In this document: one piece after another, positions 35,443-45,106 of the stretch | How positions within the stretch are numbered: the stretch's first letter is position 1 | How the letters are laid out: every line of letters starts with the position of its first letter | From: Tenacibaculum aquimarinum | GTDB taxonomy: Bacteria; Bacteroidota; Bacteroidia; Flavobacteriales; Flavobacteriaceae | Assembly: GCF_022478115.1 (NCBI RefSeq) | Contig: NZ_JAKGSC010000004.1 | Span: 91,161 to 155,160 of the forward strand | Length of the DNA stretch: 64,000 nucleotides | Reading direction: 5' to 3' | The notes under the pieces: generated by a model | The model's database searches: none | The model's input: only the letters and a program-made list of their open reading frames with translations | Told to the model about the DNA's origin: nothing | Position numbers and translations under genes: made by a program

Positions 35443-36459
35443 ATGGAAAATACTGAAAATCAGCAAAACGACAATACTATAGAGAATCAAAACGAATTTA
35501 AAAATCGTATTGATTTATCTAAGTTAAAAGAAGCAGTTTCTTCAATAAAAGGGCAATTACAAAAAGTAATTGTAGGGCAAGAAGATTTTATGGAATTACT
35601 TTTAGTGTCTTTATTAGCAGATGGACATGTTTTAATTGAAGGTGTTCCTGGAGTTGCAAAAACAGTAACTGCAAAGTTGTTAGCAAAAACAATAAGTACC
35701 GATTTTAGTCGTATTCAATTTACGCCAGATTTAATGCCTTCGGATGTTTTAGGAACTTCAGTTTTAAATATGAAAACGTCTGATTTTGAGTTTAAAAAAG
35801 GTCCTGTTTTTTCAAATTTTGTTTTAATTGATGAAATAAATAGAGCGCCAGCAAAAACGCAGTCAGCATTGTTTGAAGCGATGGAAGAACGCCAAGTAAC
35901 TATAGACGGAACGGAATATAAAATGAATCCGCCATTTATGGTGTTGGCAACTCAAAATCCAATTGAACAAGAAGGAACATACGCATTGCCAGAAGCACAA
36001 TTAGACCGTTTTTTATTCAAAATTAATGTTGGATATCCAAATCTAGAAGAAGAGGTTAAAATTATTAGCAATCATAACGCTAGAAAAGGGCAGAAGCCAC
36101 AAGAATTAATAACATCTGTACTTTCTGAAGCTGATTTATTAGCATACAGAAGTAATATTTTTGATATTCTTGTTGAAGAAAAAATTGTAAAATACATAGC
36201 AGAAGTTATAACAAGCACGCGTAATCATCCGCATTTATATTTAGGAGGTTCTCCACGTGCAAGTATTGCAGTCTTAATGGCTTCAAAAGCATTTGCTGCA
36301 ATTAACGGAAGAGATTTTGTAATTCCGGAAGACGTTAAAAAGAGTTTATATCCTGTTTTACGTCATCGTGTTATGCTAACTCCAGAGCGAGAAATGGAAG
36401 GTTTAACTGCCGATAAAGTTATAGAAATGATTGTTCAATCTGTAGAAGTACCTAGATAA
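35443..36459 (+). CDS. MoxR family AAA+ ATPase
   Basis: Cytosolic AAA+ chaperone-like ATPase of 338 residues, thought to help assemble or mature partner proteins such as DUF58 and VWA-domain proteins. Walker A GVPGVAKTVTAK is at about 67-78, followed by FTPDLMPSDVLG, Walker B FVLIDEINRAPAKTQ near 128, the sensor region VLATQNPIEQEGTYALPEAQ and the sensor-2 GGSPRASIAVL near 270. It overlaps nothing but follows the DUF4350 stop after 2 bases. No VWA gene is present downstream in the window, so the usual client may be the DUF58 protein. Confidence 0.95.
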   Translation: MENTENQQNDNTIENQNEFKNRIDLSKLKEAVSSIKGQLQKVIVGQEDFMELLLVSLLADGHVLIEGVPGVAKTVTAKLLAKTISTDFSRIQFTPDLMPSDVLGTSVLNMKTSDFEFKKGPVFSNFVLIDEINRAPAKTQSALFEAMEERQVTIDGTEYKMNPPFMVLATQNPIEQEGTYALPEAQLDRFLFKINVGYPNLEEEVKIISNHNARKGQKPQELITSVLSEADLLAYRSNIFDILVEEKIVKYIAEVITSTRNHPHLYLGGSPRASIAVLMASKAFAAINGRDFVIPEDVKKSLYPVLRHRVMLTPEREMEGLTADKVIEMIVQSVEVPR

Positions 36460-36463
36460 TAAA

Positions 36464-37795
36464 GTGAAATTTTATAAATCCATATTTGTACACGATCAAT
36501 TTTTCTATTACATCGCAGGTTTGTCTGCGTTGTTTTTAATGTCTTATTGGTTGCCTTTTTTATACACTCTTGCGTGGGTTTGTGTACTAATTTTTGGTGT
36601 CCTAACATTGTTTGATTTTGTGTTACTTTTCAGCAATAAAAAAAGAATTTCAGCAAAAAGAATATTGTCAGAAAAATTTTCAAATTCTGATGAAAATCCG
36701 GTTTCAATTCAAATTGATAATAAATACCCATTTCAGGTTTTTGTAAAAGTAATTGATGAATTGCCAAGCCAGTTTCAAAAAAGAGATTTTAATCATTTTT
36801 CAAGTATAAAATCTTCAGAAAACTATCAATTCGATTATCAAGTAACACCAGTTGAACGTGGCGAATATCACTTCGGATTTGTACATGTTTTTGCGTCTTC
36901 ACAATTAAAAATTATTGCGCGCAGGTTTAGTTTTGATAATAAACAAATGGTTGCTGTGTATCCATCTTATATTCAAATGAAAAAATATGAGTTTTTGGCA
37001 ATGAGCAATAGACTTACGGAATATGGCTTAAAAAAGATTAGAAGAATTGGGCACACGATGGAATTTGAGCAAATTAAAAGTTACGTTCCTGGAGATGATG
37101 TTAGAACCATAAATTGGAAAGCTACCGCTAAAAAAGGCGCATTGATGGTGAACCAATATCAAGATGAAAAATCGCAACCAATATATTCTATTATAGATAT
37201 GGGACGCGTTATGAAAATGCCTTTTGAGAACTTGAAATTAGTAGATTATGCTATTAATTCTACACTGGCTTTTTCAAATATAGCATTGTTAAAAAATGAT
37301 AAAGCAGGAATGTTAACTTTTGCAAAAAAGGTAGAAAATATTGTTGCAGCAAGTAATAAAAAAACACATTTAACAACCATAAATGAAACGCTGTATAATT
37401 TAAACACCAGTTTCTCAGACACTGATTTTAGTTTATTATACGCAACCATTAAAAGAAAAATTAACCAACGTAGTTTGTTAATTGTGTACACAAATTTCGA
37501 ACATATTTCCGCACTTAAACGTCAATTACCGTATTTAAAAGCAATAAGTAAAAAGCATTTACTAATTACTGTTTTTTTTGAAAATACAGAGTTAGACGAA
37601 TTAATTTCTACTAATGCAGAAGATGTTCAAGGAATTTATCATAAAACAATTGGGGAAAAATTTGCCTACGAGAAAAAGCGAATGGTAAAAGAATTAGATA
37701 AAGCTGGAGTGCACGCAATACTTACAAAACCTAATAACTTATCTGTAAATGTTATTAATAAGTATTTAGAGTTTAAAGCAAAAGGCTTGATATAA
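36464..37795 (+). CDS. DUF58 domain-containing protein
   Basis: A 443-residue protein with two N-terminal membrane segments (about 15-50) and a cytosolic part. The DUF58 signature YVPGDDVRTINWKATAKKG lies near residue 207, and a VWA-like region follows (SIIDMGRVMKMPFENLKLVD, with an incomplete metal site). It begins at GTG 36464, 4 bases after moxR, and is the last gene of the spoIIM-moxR-DUF58 operon; a terminator starts right at its stop. These proteins are usual MoxR partners. Confidence 0.92.
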   Translation: MKFYKSIFVHDQFFYYIAGLSALFLMSYWLPFLYTLAWVCVLIFGVLTLFDFVLLFSNKKRISAKRILSEKFSNSDENPVSIQIDNKYPFQVFVKVIDELPSQFQKRDFNHFSSIKSSENYQFDYQVTPVERGEYHFGFVHVFASSQLKIIARRFSFDNKQMVAVYPSYIQMKKYEFLAMSNRLTEYGLKKIRRIGHTMEFEQIKSYVPGDDVRTINWKATAKKGALMVNQYQDEKSQPIYSIIDMGRVMKMPFENLKLVDYAINSTLAFSNIALLKNDKAGMLTFAKKVENIVAASNKKTHLTTINETLYNLNTSFSDTDFSLLYATIKRKINQRSLLIVYTNFEHISALKRQLPYLKAISKKHLLITVFFENTELDELISTNAEDVQGIYHKTIGEKFAYEKKRMVKELDKAGVHAILTKPNNLSVNVINKYLEFKAKGLI

Positions 37796-37832
37796 AAAAA
37801 GCGGTTATTTTAATAAATAACCGCTTTTTTTT
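37794..37832. terminator. Bidirectional terminator after the DUF58 gene
   Basis: GCGGTTATTT (37801-37810) and AAATAACCGC (37815-37824) with a 4-base loop and runs of A and T on both sides. It ends the operon on the plus strand and the CCC-motif gene on the minus strand. Confidence 0.9.
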
Positions 37833-38200
37833 TATTGTAATTCTTGTATTCTTTGTTGAAGTAATTCAGGATCAGATAATGCATCCCAACCAATGTAAGC
37901 AACAATTCCTATGATATAAGCAATAAACAATACGTTTAAAACAATACCAACAATACATAAGATTTTACCTGTTTTAACATTAGAAAATCCTGTGTATTCT
38001 TCTGGCGAGGCAAGATATACTTGTTTTGCTTTTTTAGCTAAAACAAGACCAACTATACCTAGAATTAAACCAATAATACCATAACAGCAACAAGTTACAA
38101 TAGATAATATTCCTAAGATTATTACTCCTGTAGCATTAGGTAGTTTTTGTTTTTCCATGTAATTGTAGTCATTTGAATTTGATACGGTTGGTTTGTCCAT
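37832..38200 (-). CDS. CCC motif membrane protein
   Basis: A 122-residue membrane protein with two hydrophobic segments. The first contains the eponymous triple cysteine in GILSIVTCCCYGIIGLILG, and the second is KILCIVGIVLNVLFIAYIIG. A conserved stretch between them reads YLASPEEYTGFSNVKTGK. The layout resembles DUF4190 proteins. The N-terminus begins MDKPTVSNSNDYNYMEKQKL; an internal ATG at residue 15 could also start the protein. It is followed on the same transcript-like run by DUF2752 and YbaB genes upstream. Function unknown. Confidence 0.8.
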   Translation of the reverse strand: MDKPTVSNSNDYNYMEKQKLPNATGVIILGILSIVTCCCYGIIGLILGIVGLVLAKKAKQVYLASPEEYTGFSNVKTGKILCIVGIVLNVLFIAYIIGIVAYIGWDALSDPELLQQRIQELQ

Positions 38201-38218
38201 TTTTGGTTGATTTTTTTA

Positions 38219-38524
38219 TTAAAGATTAAATATAAAGTTCATTTTTATAATATAGCTAATAGAAATTATTAGCACATTAATAATAGCTAAAGTAAAAATA
38301 ATTTTTGAAGCATGTTTTAGTTTCAGTTTTTTGTTTATCAAAATAAAAGCAAACAAAAAAACTAATGTAAAAATTGCTGGATACAATTGAAAAGCTTCTG
38401 TGAATTCTCCTTTTACAAGATGAACTACAGAACGCTGAATACCACATCCTGGACAATCAATTCCGAAGAATTTTTTATTTAAACAAGGTAATAAGTAGTC
38501 TTGTATGTTAAATTTTAAGAACAT
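38219..38524 (-). CDS. DUF2752 domain-containing membrane protein
   Basis: A 101-residue membrane protein with the DUF2752 signature FGIDCPGCGIQRSVVHLVKG near residue 20 and two membrane segments after it (about 45-60 and 73-95). The Cys-x-x-Cys could bind metal or form a disulfide, but no activity is known. Its start and the YbaB stop share one base. CCC-motif and DUF2752 genes are often neighbours in Bacteroidota. Confidence 0.88.
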   Translation of the reverse strand: MFLKFNIQDYLLPCLNKKFFGIDCPGCGIQRSVVHLVKGEFTEAFQLYPAIFTLVFLFAFILINKKLKLKHASKIIFTLAIINVLIISISYIIKMNFIFNL

Positions 38525-38847
38525 TACTTAAACATATCCATTCCAGGAATATTTGGCATTCCGCCTTTTGCTGCTGCTGCAAGTTCTTGTTCGTTAATTT
38601 CGCCCGCTCTTTTTAAAGCTTTATTTAAGGTTAAAACTAAGTAATCTTCTAATTCTTCTGCATCAGAAAGTAAAGAGTTGTCTATGTTTATAGCTCTAAT
38701 TTCTCTATTTGCAGTAACGGTTACTTTTATTTTTCCTTCAGATGAAGATTCATCAATAAGTACATTGTTTAAACGTTGTTTTGTTTCTTCAACTTTTTTT
38801 TGAGCATCTTTCAGCTTGTCCATCATTCCAGATAAATCTCCAAACAT
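38524..38847 (-). CDS. YbaB/EbfC family nucleoid-associated protein
   Basis: A 107-residue DNA-binding protein of the YbaB/EbfC family: an N-terminal helix [20 protein letters not shown], a central strand pair [18 protein letters not shown] and a C-terminal helix, ending with [13 protein letters not shown]. Such dimers bind DNA with little sequence preference and organise the nucleoid. The gene commonly lies next to recR/dnaX elsewhere; here it stands before two small membrane-protein genes. Confidence 0.92.
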   Translation of the reverse strand: MFGDLSGMMDKLKDAQKKVEETKQRLNNVLIDESSSEGKIKVTVTANREIRAINIDNSLLSDAEELEDYLVLTLNKALKRAGEINEQELAAAAKGGMPNIPGMDMFK

Positions 38848-38918
38848 TATTCTTTCGTTATAAATTAATAGGAAACAAACTTAGTGCTTTTCAATTTAAT
38901 TTAAAATCAACTTGCATA

Positions 38919-38949
38919 AAAAAAAGGAGCGATTAATATCGCTCCTTTT
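38919..38949 (-). terminator. Terminator after the AsmA-like gene
   Basis: AAAAGGAGCGAT (38922-38933) and ATCGCTCCTTTT (38938-38949) are exact complements around TAAT, with an A run that reads as U on the minus strand. The AsmA-like gene stops at 38975. Confidence 0.9.
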
Positions 38950-38974
38950 ATCAATTTTAGAATTCCTATTATTA

Positions 38975-41599
38975 CTATTTTGTAGTGTCTTTCTTTTTAT
39001 TACCAAACAAACCACCTAAAACACTTTTAATTTTATCTTTAGTATCGTTATTTGTTTTGGTAGAATCTTTATTAACAGTATCATTTTTAGTGTTACCTAA
39101 GCCTAATAAGTTTTTAATTTTATCTTCTCCTTTATCAATTAAATCTTGCTTTTGCTTTTCAACTAATTGTTTTACCAAATTAGTAGTTGCGTCTTTAATA
39201 TTTGTAGAAAAACTAGGACTAGTAAAACTACCCGTTAAGTTTGCATTTACCGGAATTGTTTTAATATCTTCTGTTTGTTTAGGAGATAATTTAGAGAGTA
39301 AACTGGTTGCTTCTGTGCCTAGATATTTAACAGGAACATTAAAAGTAATGTCATAATTCATTGAATTATCAAAACCATGTTTACCACCAATTTGCATTTC
39401 AATATCGTTATAATTAAGGTTGAAAGGTTTTACATTTACGTTACCATTTTCAAAAGTAAATAAAGCCTTTACATTATTAAGATTTAGTTTGCTGATGTCT
39501 AAAAAATCTACTTTAGAACTTACTGCTTTTAATACGGTAGAATTGCTAGCTTTTAACTTAGTATCTAATAATTGCCCTAATAAATCTCCAGAAATAGATT
39601 TTAAATCTGGTGTCATATCTTCATTTAAAAGACCAGATACTTTTATGGTAGAGTTTATTTTCCCTTCAATAGTTTTTGCAATAGGAGCAATGGCTTTTAG
39701 CATTTCTAAATTCCCAAAAGAGTCAGCAATATTTAACTCTTTTAAGTTTAAATTCATATTAAATTTAGAAGTATCTCCTTTGGTTGAGACATTTCCATCA
39801 AAACCAATATTTCCACCAAAAACATCCGTTTTTAAGTTTTGTAAGTCTACCGCTTCATCTTTAATAAATAGGTTTCCAGAAACATTAGACAGGTTAATAT
39901 TGTCATAAACAACGGTTTTTGCTTTTGCATTTAACTTGATGTCTAAAAAAGATGGAATTTTCAGTTTTACTGTTTTAGTATCAGTTTCGCCTTCGGTTTT
40001 TGTTTCGGTTGAAAGAAAATCGGCAACTTTTAAATTGTTAGAATTTAAATCAAAATTTCCCTTTAAAACTTGGTCTTTAAATAAGAAACCATAAAAATTA
40101 TTTAAATTTCCGTTTAAAGAAAGATCCGATGTTCCTGTTTTTGCTTTAAACTCATTTAGTTTTATTGAATTTGTATTGAATGCAATGGAAGTTTTATCAA
40201 TAAAGAAAGGTTTTGCAACATCTTTACCTTCATATTTAAAGCTGTTTAAAGAAATAGTTCCTGCATTTTTAATTTGCTGATAATTTCCTTTTTCAACAGC
40301 ATTCATATCAAAATTTGTGGTAACGTCTGCTTTTAAAATTCCTGCTAATTCATTTTCTAATTTAACCGGATATACTTTGCTAATATTAGCTAAATTAATA
40401 ACACCGTTTGCCGTAATATTAACCTTTGGGTTTGTAGTAATGTTGCTAATATTTCCGTTTGAAGAAAAAACATCTTCATCAATTTTAAAATTCAGTTTAT
40501 TAACGTTTACATACGTGTCTTTTAAATTTCCAGTTTTGTTAATTATTTTAGAATTGATGTTTATATTTTTAACCGATTTTGGTAAATCGGCATATTTAAA
40601 CATTGCGTTGTTAGATGAAAATGAAATGTCTAAAGTTGGAATTGTATTTTTAGAATAGGTTCCTTTTACAACACCGTTTAAGTCAAAATTCCCTTCAGTT
40701 TTAATCGATTTTAAATTACCTGAATATTGAGAAGGCAATAAAGCTAATGCATTTTTAAAGGATGAAGTAGGTGTTTTAAAACTAATATCATACAATTGAC
40801 CTTCTTCTACAAGTTGAATAAAACCATTGAATTCTAAAGGCAGCTGATTAATATAACCTGTGTTTTCTTTAAAAGTGTATTTAGAGTTTTTAAGGTCAAT
40901 TCCTAAAACGGCATCCAAAGAAACGGCTACATTATTTATGTAATTAACCTTGTCTAAATTAAACGAGACTTTTGCCGTAGATTTTGTGTCTAAATCTAAA
41001 ATATCATCAGAAAAATTTCCTTTTCCTGTGTGGTAAATACTGTCTAATTGTAATTGTGTATTAGAACTTCTATCTAAATAATTGAATTGCAAATTATCTA
41101 CTGTATAATCTTGAATATTAAATGAAAAAGAACTGTTATTTTCCGTTGTACTTTCTTGCGTTTCATTTTTTAAAGCAATGTCATAATTTCCAAGCCCTTC
41201 TTTATTTAAAATAATATTAACTTTTCCGTTAGCGGTAGCAATACTTTTTAAATCGATGGTTTCATCAGCACTTTTAAAAAGTTCAGTAACCTTCATATTT
41301 AGGCTCAATGTTTTAGCTGCGAACAACGTATCGCCAACAAATGGAGCTTTGTTTGCTACAGAAACATTATTAACGGTTAAACTAGCTGAAGGAAAGTTTT
41401 TTAGAAGGCTTAAATCAGCATCATTAAAGGTAACCGTTGCATTTAAATTATTGTTAATAGTTTGGGTAACCATTTGTACAATTTTATCTTTAAATACATA
41501 CGGAATTGCAACTAACGCAATTAATACAATAACAAGTATAGAAATACTCCATTTAAGTATTCTTTTAGTAAGTGATTTTTGCTGTTTTTCCTTTTTCAT
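38975..41599 (-). CDS. AsmA family protein, large periplasmic lipid-transfer-type protein
   Basis: An 874-residue protein anchored by one N-terminal segment (ILKWSISILVIVLIALVAIP), with a long periplasmic part built of repeated beta-rich tracts and an AsmA_2-type C-terminal region (LKELNIADSFGNLEMLKAIA and LLGQLLDTKLKASNST). AsmA-like proteins are thought to form hydrophobic grooves that carry phospholipid to the outer membrane. The last 60 residues are a charged low-complexity Lys/Asp tail with KSVLGGLFGNKKKDTTK. It has its own promoter with a TATCTTTG box at 41640-41633 and is monocistronic. Confidence 0.88.
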   Translation of the reverse strand: MKKEKQQKSLTKRILKWSISILVIVLIALVAIPYVFKDKIVQMVTQTINNNLNATVTFNDADLSLLKNFPSASLTVNNVSVANKAPFVGDTLFAAKTLSLNMKVTELFKSADETIDLKSIATANGKVNIILNKEGLGNYDIALKNETQESTTENNSSFSFNIQDYTVDNLQFNYLDRSSNTQLQLDSIYHTGKGNFSDDILDLDTKSTAKVSFNLDKVNYINNVAVSLDAVLGIDLKNSKYTFKENTGYINQLPLEFNGFIQLVEEGQLYDISFKTPTSSFKNALALLPSQYSGNLKSIKTEGNFDLNGVVKGTYSKNTIPTLDISFSSNNAMFKYADLPKSVKNININSKIINKTGNLKDTYVNVNKLNFKIDEDVFSSNGNISNITTNPKVNITANGVINLANISKVYPVKLENELAGILKADVTTNFDMNAVEKGNYQQIKNAGTISLNSFKYEGKDVAKPFFIDKTSIAFNTNSIKLNEFKAKTGTSDLSLNGNLNNFYGFLFKDQVLKGNFDLNSNNLKVADFLSTETKTEGETDTKTVKLKIPSFLDIKLNAKAKTVVYDNINLSNVSGNLFIKDEAVDLQNLKTDVFGGNIGFDGNVSTKGDTSKFNMNLNLKELNIADSFGNLEMLKAIAPIAKTIEGKINSTIKVSGLLNEDMTPDLKSISGDLLGQLLDTKLKASNSTVLKAVSSKVDFLDISKLNLNNVKALFTFENGNVNVKPFNLNYNDIEMQIGGKHGFDNSMNYDITFNVPVKYLGTEATSLLSKLSPKQTEDIKTIPVNANLTGSFTSPSFSTNIKDATTNLVKQLVEKQKQDLIDKGEDKIKNLLGLGNTKNDTVNKDSTKTNNDTKDKIKSVLGGLFGNKKKDTTK

Positions 41600-41632
41600 A
41601 AATCAAAAAATATGTGTTAAATTAACGGATTA

Positions 41633-41640
41633 CAAAGATA
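41633..41640 (-). promoter_or_regulatory. -7 box of the AsmA-like gene
   Basis: TATCTTTG on the minus strand is an exact TAnnTTTG match, 34 bases above the ATG at 41599. Confidence 0.55.
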
Positions 41641-41763
41641 CTTTTTTAACAATTTAAAATTCAGGGTTTTATTGTTAAATAAACCTCAAAGATGTATAAT
41701 TTAAACAGAATTAGTGCGTTATAAAATAAATGCCAAACCAAATTAAATTTAAATCAACTAAAA

Positions 41764-43956
41764 ATGAAAAATCAACTGCTATTAGTTACAGTTTTTAGTC
41801 TTATTTTTGCTACCGCTTGTAAAAAAGAGCAAAAGAAAGAAATGAAAGACAATAATGCTACACCACCAGTTGCAGAAAAGCAACCAAAGGAATTAGAAAT
41901 TCACGGAGACAAACGTACAGACAATTATTTTTGGATGCGTCTTTCTGAAGAACAAAAAAATGCTAAAGAAAAAGACGCTCAAACACAAAAAGTGTATGAT
42001 TATCTAAATGAAGAAAATGCTTATTTTGATGAAGTAACTGCGTATACAAAAGATTTTCAAGAAACATTATTTCAAGAAATGAAAGGTAGAATTAAGGAAG
42101 ACGATTCTTCTGTTCCTTATAAAAATAGAGGTTATTTCTATATAACGCGTTATGAAAAAGGGCAACAATATCCTATTTATGCTCGTAAAAAAGGAAATTT
42201 AGAAGCTACAGAAGAAATAATGTTTAATGTAAATGATGAAGCAAAAGGGCACGATTATTTTCAATTAGGCGGTTTAAGTGTTTCTCCAGATAATAAATTA
42301 GCATCTTTTGCAGTAGATACAGTAAGTAGAAGACAATATTTTATTAGAATTAAAAATTTAGAAACGGGTAAAATTTATAATGATATTATAGAAAATACTA
42401 CAGGAGGTTCTACTTGGGCAAACGATAATAAAACGTTGTTTTATGCTAAAAAAGACCCAATAACGTTACGTAGTTCTAAAATTTACAAACACGTTTTAGG
42501 TTCAGATTCTAAGTTAGATGAGTTAGTTTTTGAAGAAAAAGACGAAACATATAACGCATTTGTTTACAAAACAAAATCAGATAAATATATTGTTGTTGGT
42601 TCTTCAGCAACGGTTTCTACGGAATATCAAGTTTTAGATGCAGATAATCCGAATGGCGAATTAAAAATGATTCAAGCTCGTGAGCGTGATTTAGAATATG
42701 ATATTGCACATTACGGAGATTATTTTTACATAAAAACCAATAAAGATGGCGCAACTAATTTTAAGTTGATGAAAACGCCAGTAAATAAAACTTCAAAAGA
42801 AAACTGGGTAGATGTAATTCCGCATAGAGATGATACATTATTGGAAGACATTTCAATCTTTAAAGAATATTTAGTTTTAGAAGAAAGAAACGAAGGTTTA
42901 AATAAAGTTCGCATTAAGCGTTGGGACAATAAAGCTGATTATTATTTACCGTTTGATGAAGAAACCTACGCAGCAGGAGTGTATGGAAACCCAGAATTTG
43001 ATACCGATGTAATTAGATATTCATATACATCAATGACAACACCAAATTCGGTGGTAGATTTTAATATGAGCGATAAATCTAAAGACGTTAAAAAAGAACA
43101 AGAAGTACTTGGAGGTAAATTTAATAAAGCAAATTATATAAGCGAACGTGTTTGGGTTACTGCAAGAGATGGAAAAAAAGTTGCCGTTTCAATTGTACGT
43201 CATATAGACACTAAATTAGGTAAAGACACACCATTATTGCAATATGCTTATGGATCTTATGGTTATACAATTCCAGATAGTTTTAGCACAACACGTTTAA
43301 GTTTATTAGACAGAGGTTTTGTATACGCATTGGCGCACATTCGTGGAAGCCAGTATTTAGGAAGAGAATGGTACGAAGATGGTAAAATGCTGAACAAGAA
43401 AAATACGTTTACAGATTTTATTGATTGCTCAAAATATTTAATTGAAAATAATTACACTTCAGCTGAACATTTATACGCAAGTGGAGGTTCTGCAGGAGGT
43501 TTATTAATGGGAGCAATAGTAAATATGAATCCAGAATTGTACAACGGAATTATATCAGCTGTGCCATTTGTAGATGTAATTTCTACCATGTTAGATGAAA
43601 GTATTCCATTAACTACTGGAGAATTTGACGAATGGGGAAATCCGAAGGATAAAGAATATTACGACTATATAAAATCGTATTCACCTTACGACCAAGTTAA
43701 AGCACAAACCTATCCAAATATGTTGGTAACAACAGGTTTACACGATAGTCAAGTACAATATTGGGAACCAGCAAAATGGGTTGCAAAATTACGTGAGTTA
43801 AAAACGGATGATAATTTATTAATGATGCACACAAATATGGAAGCTGGTCATGGTGGAGCTTCTGGTAGATTTGATGCTTTAAAGGAAGTTGCAAGAGATT
43901 ATACCTTCTTTTTAGCACTAGAAAATAAGATTGATAACGTAAAGGTTAAGCTGTAG
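41764..43956 (+). CDS. S9 family serine peptidase, oligopeptidase B/prolyl oligopeptidase-like lipoprotein
   Basis: A 730-residue peptidase carrying a lipoprotein signal (LLLVTVFSLIFATAC with acylated Cys19) and a Lys-rich linker, so it is envelope-anchored rather than cytosolic like E. coli PtrB. The beta-propeller covers about 60-450, and the catalytic alpha/beta-hydrolase domain holds Ser in YASGGSAGGLLMGAIVN, Asp in TGLHDSQVQYWEP and His in EAGHGGASGRF. The order and spacing fit oligopeptidase B. It cleaves short peptides after basic or prolyl residues in the family; the preference here is not known. Confidence 0.93.
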   Translation: MKNQLLLVTVFSLIFATACKKEQKKEMKDNNATPPVAEKQPKELEIHGDKRTDNYFWMRLSEEQKNAKEKDAQTQKVYDYLNEENAYFDEVTAYTKDFQETLFQEMKGRIKEDDSSVPYKNRGYFYITRYEKGQQYPIYARKKGNLEATEEIMFNVNDEAKGHDYFQLGGLSVSPDNKLASFAVDTVSRRQYFIRIKNLETGKIYNDIIENTTGGSTWANDNKTLFYAKKDPITLRSSKIYKHVLGSDSKLDELVFEEKDETYNAFVYKTKSDKYIVVGSSATVSTEYQVLDADNPNGELKMIQARERDLEYDIAHYGDYFYIKTNKDGATNFKLMKTPVNKTSKENWVDVIPHRDDTLLEDISIFKEYLVLEERNEGLNKVRIKRWDNKADYYLPFDEETYAAGVYGNPEFDTDVIRYSYTSMTTPNSVVDFNMSDKSKDVKKEQEVLGGKFNKANYISERVWVTARDGKKVAVSIVRHIDTKLGKDTPLLQYAYGSYGYTIPDSFSTTRLSLLDRGFVYALAHIRGSQYLGREWYEDGKMLNKKNTFTDFIDCSKYLIENNYTSAEHLYASGGSAGGLLMGAIVNMNPELYNGIISAVPFVDVISTMLDESIPLTTGEFDEWGNPKDKEYYDYIKSYSPYDQVKAQTYPNMLVTTGLHDSQVQYWEPAKWVAKLRELKTDDNLLMMHTNMEAGHGGASGRFDALKEVARDYTFFLALENKIDNVKVKL

Positions 43957-43979
43957 TTTTATAATTCTATAAGAAAACG

Positions 43980-43987
43980 TACTTTTG
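43980..43987 (+). promoter_or_regulatory. -7 box placed directly before a terminator
   Basis: TACTTTTG at 43980-43987 is an exact TAnnTTTG match. It stands about 15 bases before the hairpin at 44002-44034 and 67 bases before the next ATG, so any transcript would meet the terminator almost at once. Confidence 0.5.
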
Positions 43988-44001
43988 CGGTCGATTGGAG
44001 G

Positions 44002-44034
44002 AACCTCATAGCATTCAGTCTATGAGGTTTTTTT
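44002..44034 (+). terminator. Terminator or attenuator before the cysteine synthase-like gene
   Basis: AACCTCATAG (44002-44011) and CTATGAGGTT (44020-44029) are exact complements around CATTCAGT, followed by a T run to 44034. It ends the S9 peptidase gene, and with the promoter at 43980 could attenuate the next gene. Confidence 0.85.
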
Positions 44035-44053
44035 ATGAATACTAATAATAGAA

Positions 44054-45052
44054 ATGACTAGAAATCAAAACGTTTACAACAATATTTTAGAACTAATTGG
44101 TCAAACACCATTAGTTAAATTGAATAGAGTTACAGCAAATTTAGAAGGTGTTTTTTACGCAAAAATAGAGTCTTTTAATCCTGGTCAATCTGCAAAAGAT
44201 AGAATTGCATTACATATTATTGAAAATGCTGAGAAAAAAGGAATTCTAAAACCAGGCGATACTATTGTAGAAACTACTTCTGGAAATACTGGTTTTTCAA
44301 TTGCAATGATAGCTTTAGTTAAAGGTTATAAATGTATATTGTCTGTAAGTGATAAATCTTCTCAAAATAAAATTGATGTTTTAAAAACAATGGGAGCAGA
44401 GGTACATGTTTGTCCTGCAAATGTACCTGCAAAAGATCCTCGTTCATATTACGAAACAGCAAAAAGAATTCACAGAGAAACACCAAATTCAATTTATATA
44501 AATCAGTATTTTAATGAATTGAATATTGAAGCGCATTACAGATCTACTGGTCCAGAAATTTGGGAACAAACAAAGGGAAAAGTAACACATGTTGTTGTTG
44601 CAAGTGGAACAGGAGGAACAATCTCAGGAACGGGTAAGTTTTTAAAAGAGCAAAATCCTACTATTAAAGTATTAGGAGTTGATGCTGTTGGTTCTGTTTT
44701 GAAGAAATATCATGAAACTTGCAAGTTTGATGAAAATGAAATAAAACCTTATAAAATTGAAGGTTTAGGTAAGAATTTAATTCCTTCTGCTACAGATTTT
44801 GATGTAATAGATGTCTATGAAAAAGTAACCGATAAAGAGGCAGCTTTATCATCTAGAGCTTTAGTCCAAGAAGAAGGTTTACTTTGCGGTTACACTTCAG
44901 GAGCTGTTATACAAGCAACCAAACAATACGCAGAAAAAGGAATGTTTTCTAAAGATAGCGTAGTTGTTTTAATACTTCCAGATCACGGAATAAGATATAT
45001 GGATAAAATATATTCTGATTCTTGGATGCGTGAAAATGAGTTTTTGAAATAA
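44054..45052 (+). CDS. PLP-dependent cysteine synthase / cystathionine beta-synthase-like enzyme
   Basis: Fold-type II PLP enzyme of 332 residues. The cofactor Lys48 is in [13 protein letters not shown], the substrate loop is [13 protein letters not shown] and the phosphate-binding loop is [15 protein letters not shown]. The stretch [14 protein letters not shown] resembles cystathionine beta-synthase more than CysK, but the regulatory CBS domains are absent. It could make cysteine from O-acetylserine or cystathionine from serine and homocysteine. It is monocistronic between a hairpin upstream and a terminator downstream. Confidence 0.88.
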   Translation: MTRNQNVYNNILELIGQTPLVKLNRVTANLEGVFYAKIESFNPGQSAKDRIALHIIENAEKKGILKPGDTIVETTSGNTGFSIAMIALVKGYKCILSVSDKSSQNKIDVLKTMGAEVHVCPANVPAKDPRSYYETAKRIHRETPNSIYINQYFNELNIEAHYRSTGPEIWEQTKGKVTHVVVASGTGGTISGTGKFLKEQNPTIKVLGVDAVGSVLKKYHETCKFDENEIKPYKIEGLGKNLIPSATDFDVIDVYEKVTDKEAALSSRALVQEEGLLCGYTSGAVIQATKQYAEKGMFSKDSVVVLILPDHGIRYMDKIYSDSWMRENEFLK

Positions 45053-45082
45053 AAAAAGCACATTTTTAAATGTGCTTTTTTA
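45053..45082. terminator. Bidirectional terminator after the cysteine synthase-like gene
   Basis: AAAAAGCACATTT (45053-45065) and AAATGTGCTTTTT (45068-45080) pair around a 2-base loop, with A and T runs on both sides. It serves this gene and the converging MscS gene. Confidence 0.9.
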
Positions 45083-45106
45083 TTATCAATTTTTATAATT
45101 TCATTA

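Noticed and set aside
39420..41657. Plus-strand frames of 113-162 codons within the AsmA region
   Set aside because: Hydrophobic low-complexity products antisense to a complete AsmA gene, a common shadow effect in AT-rich coding sequence.
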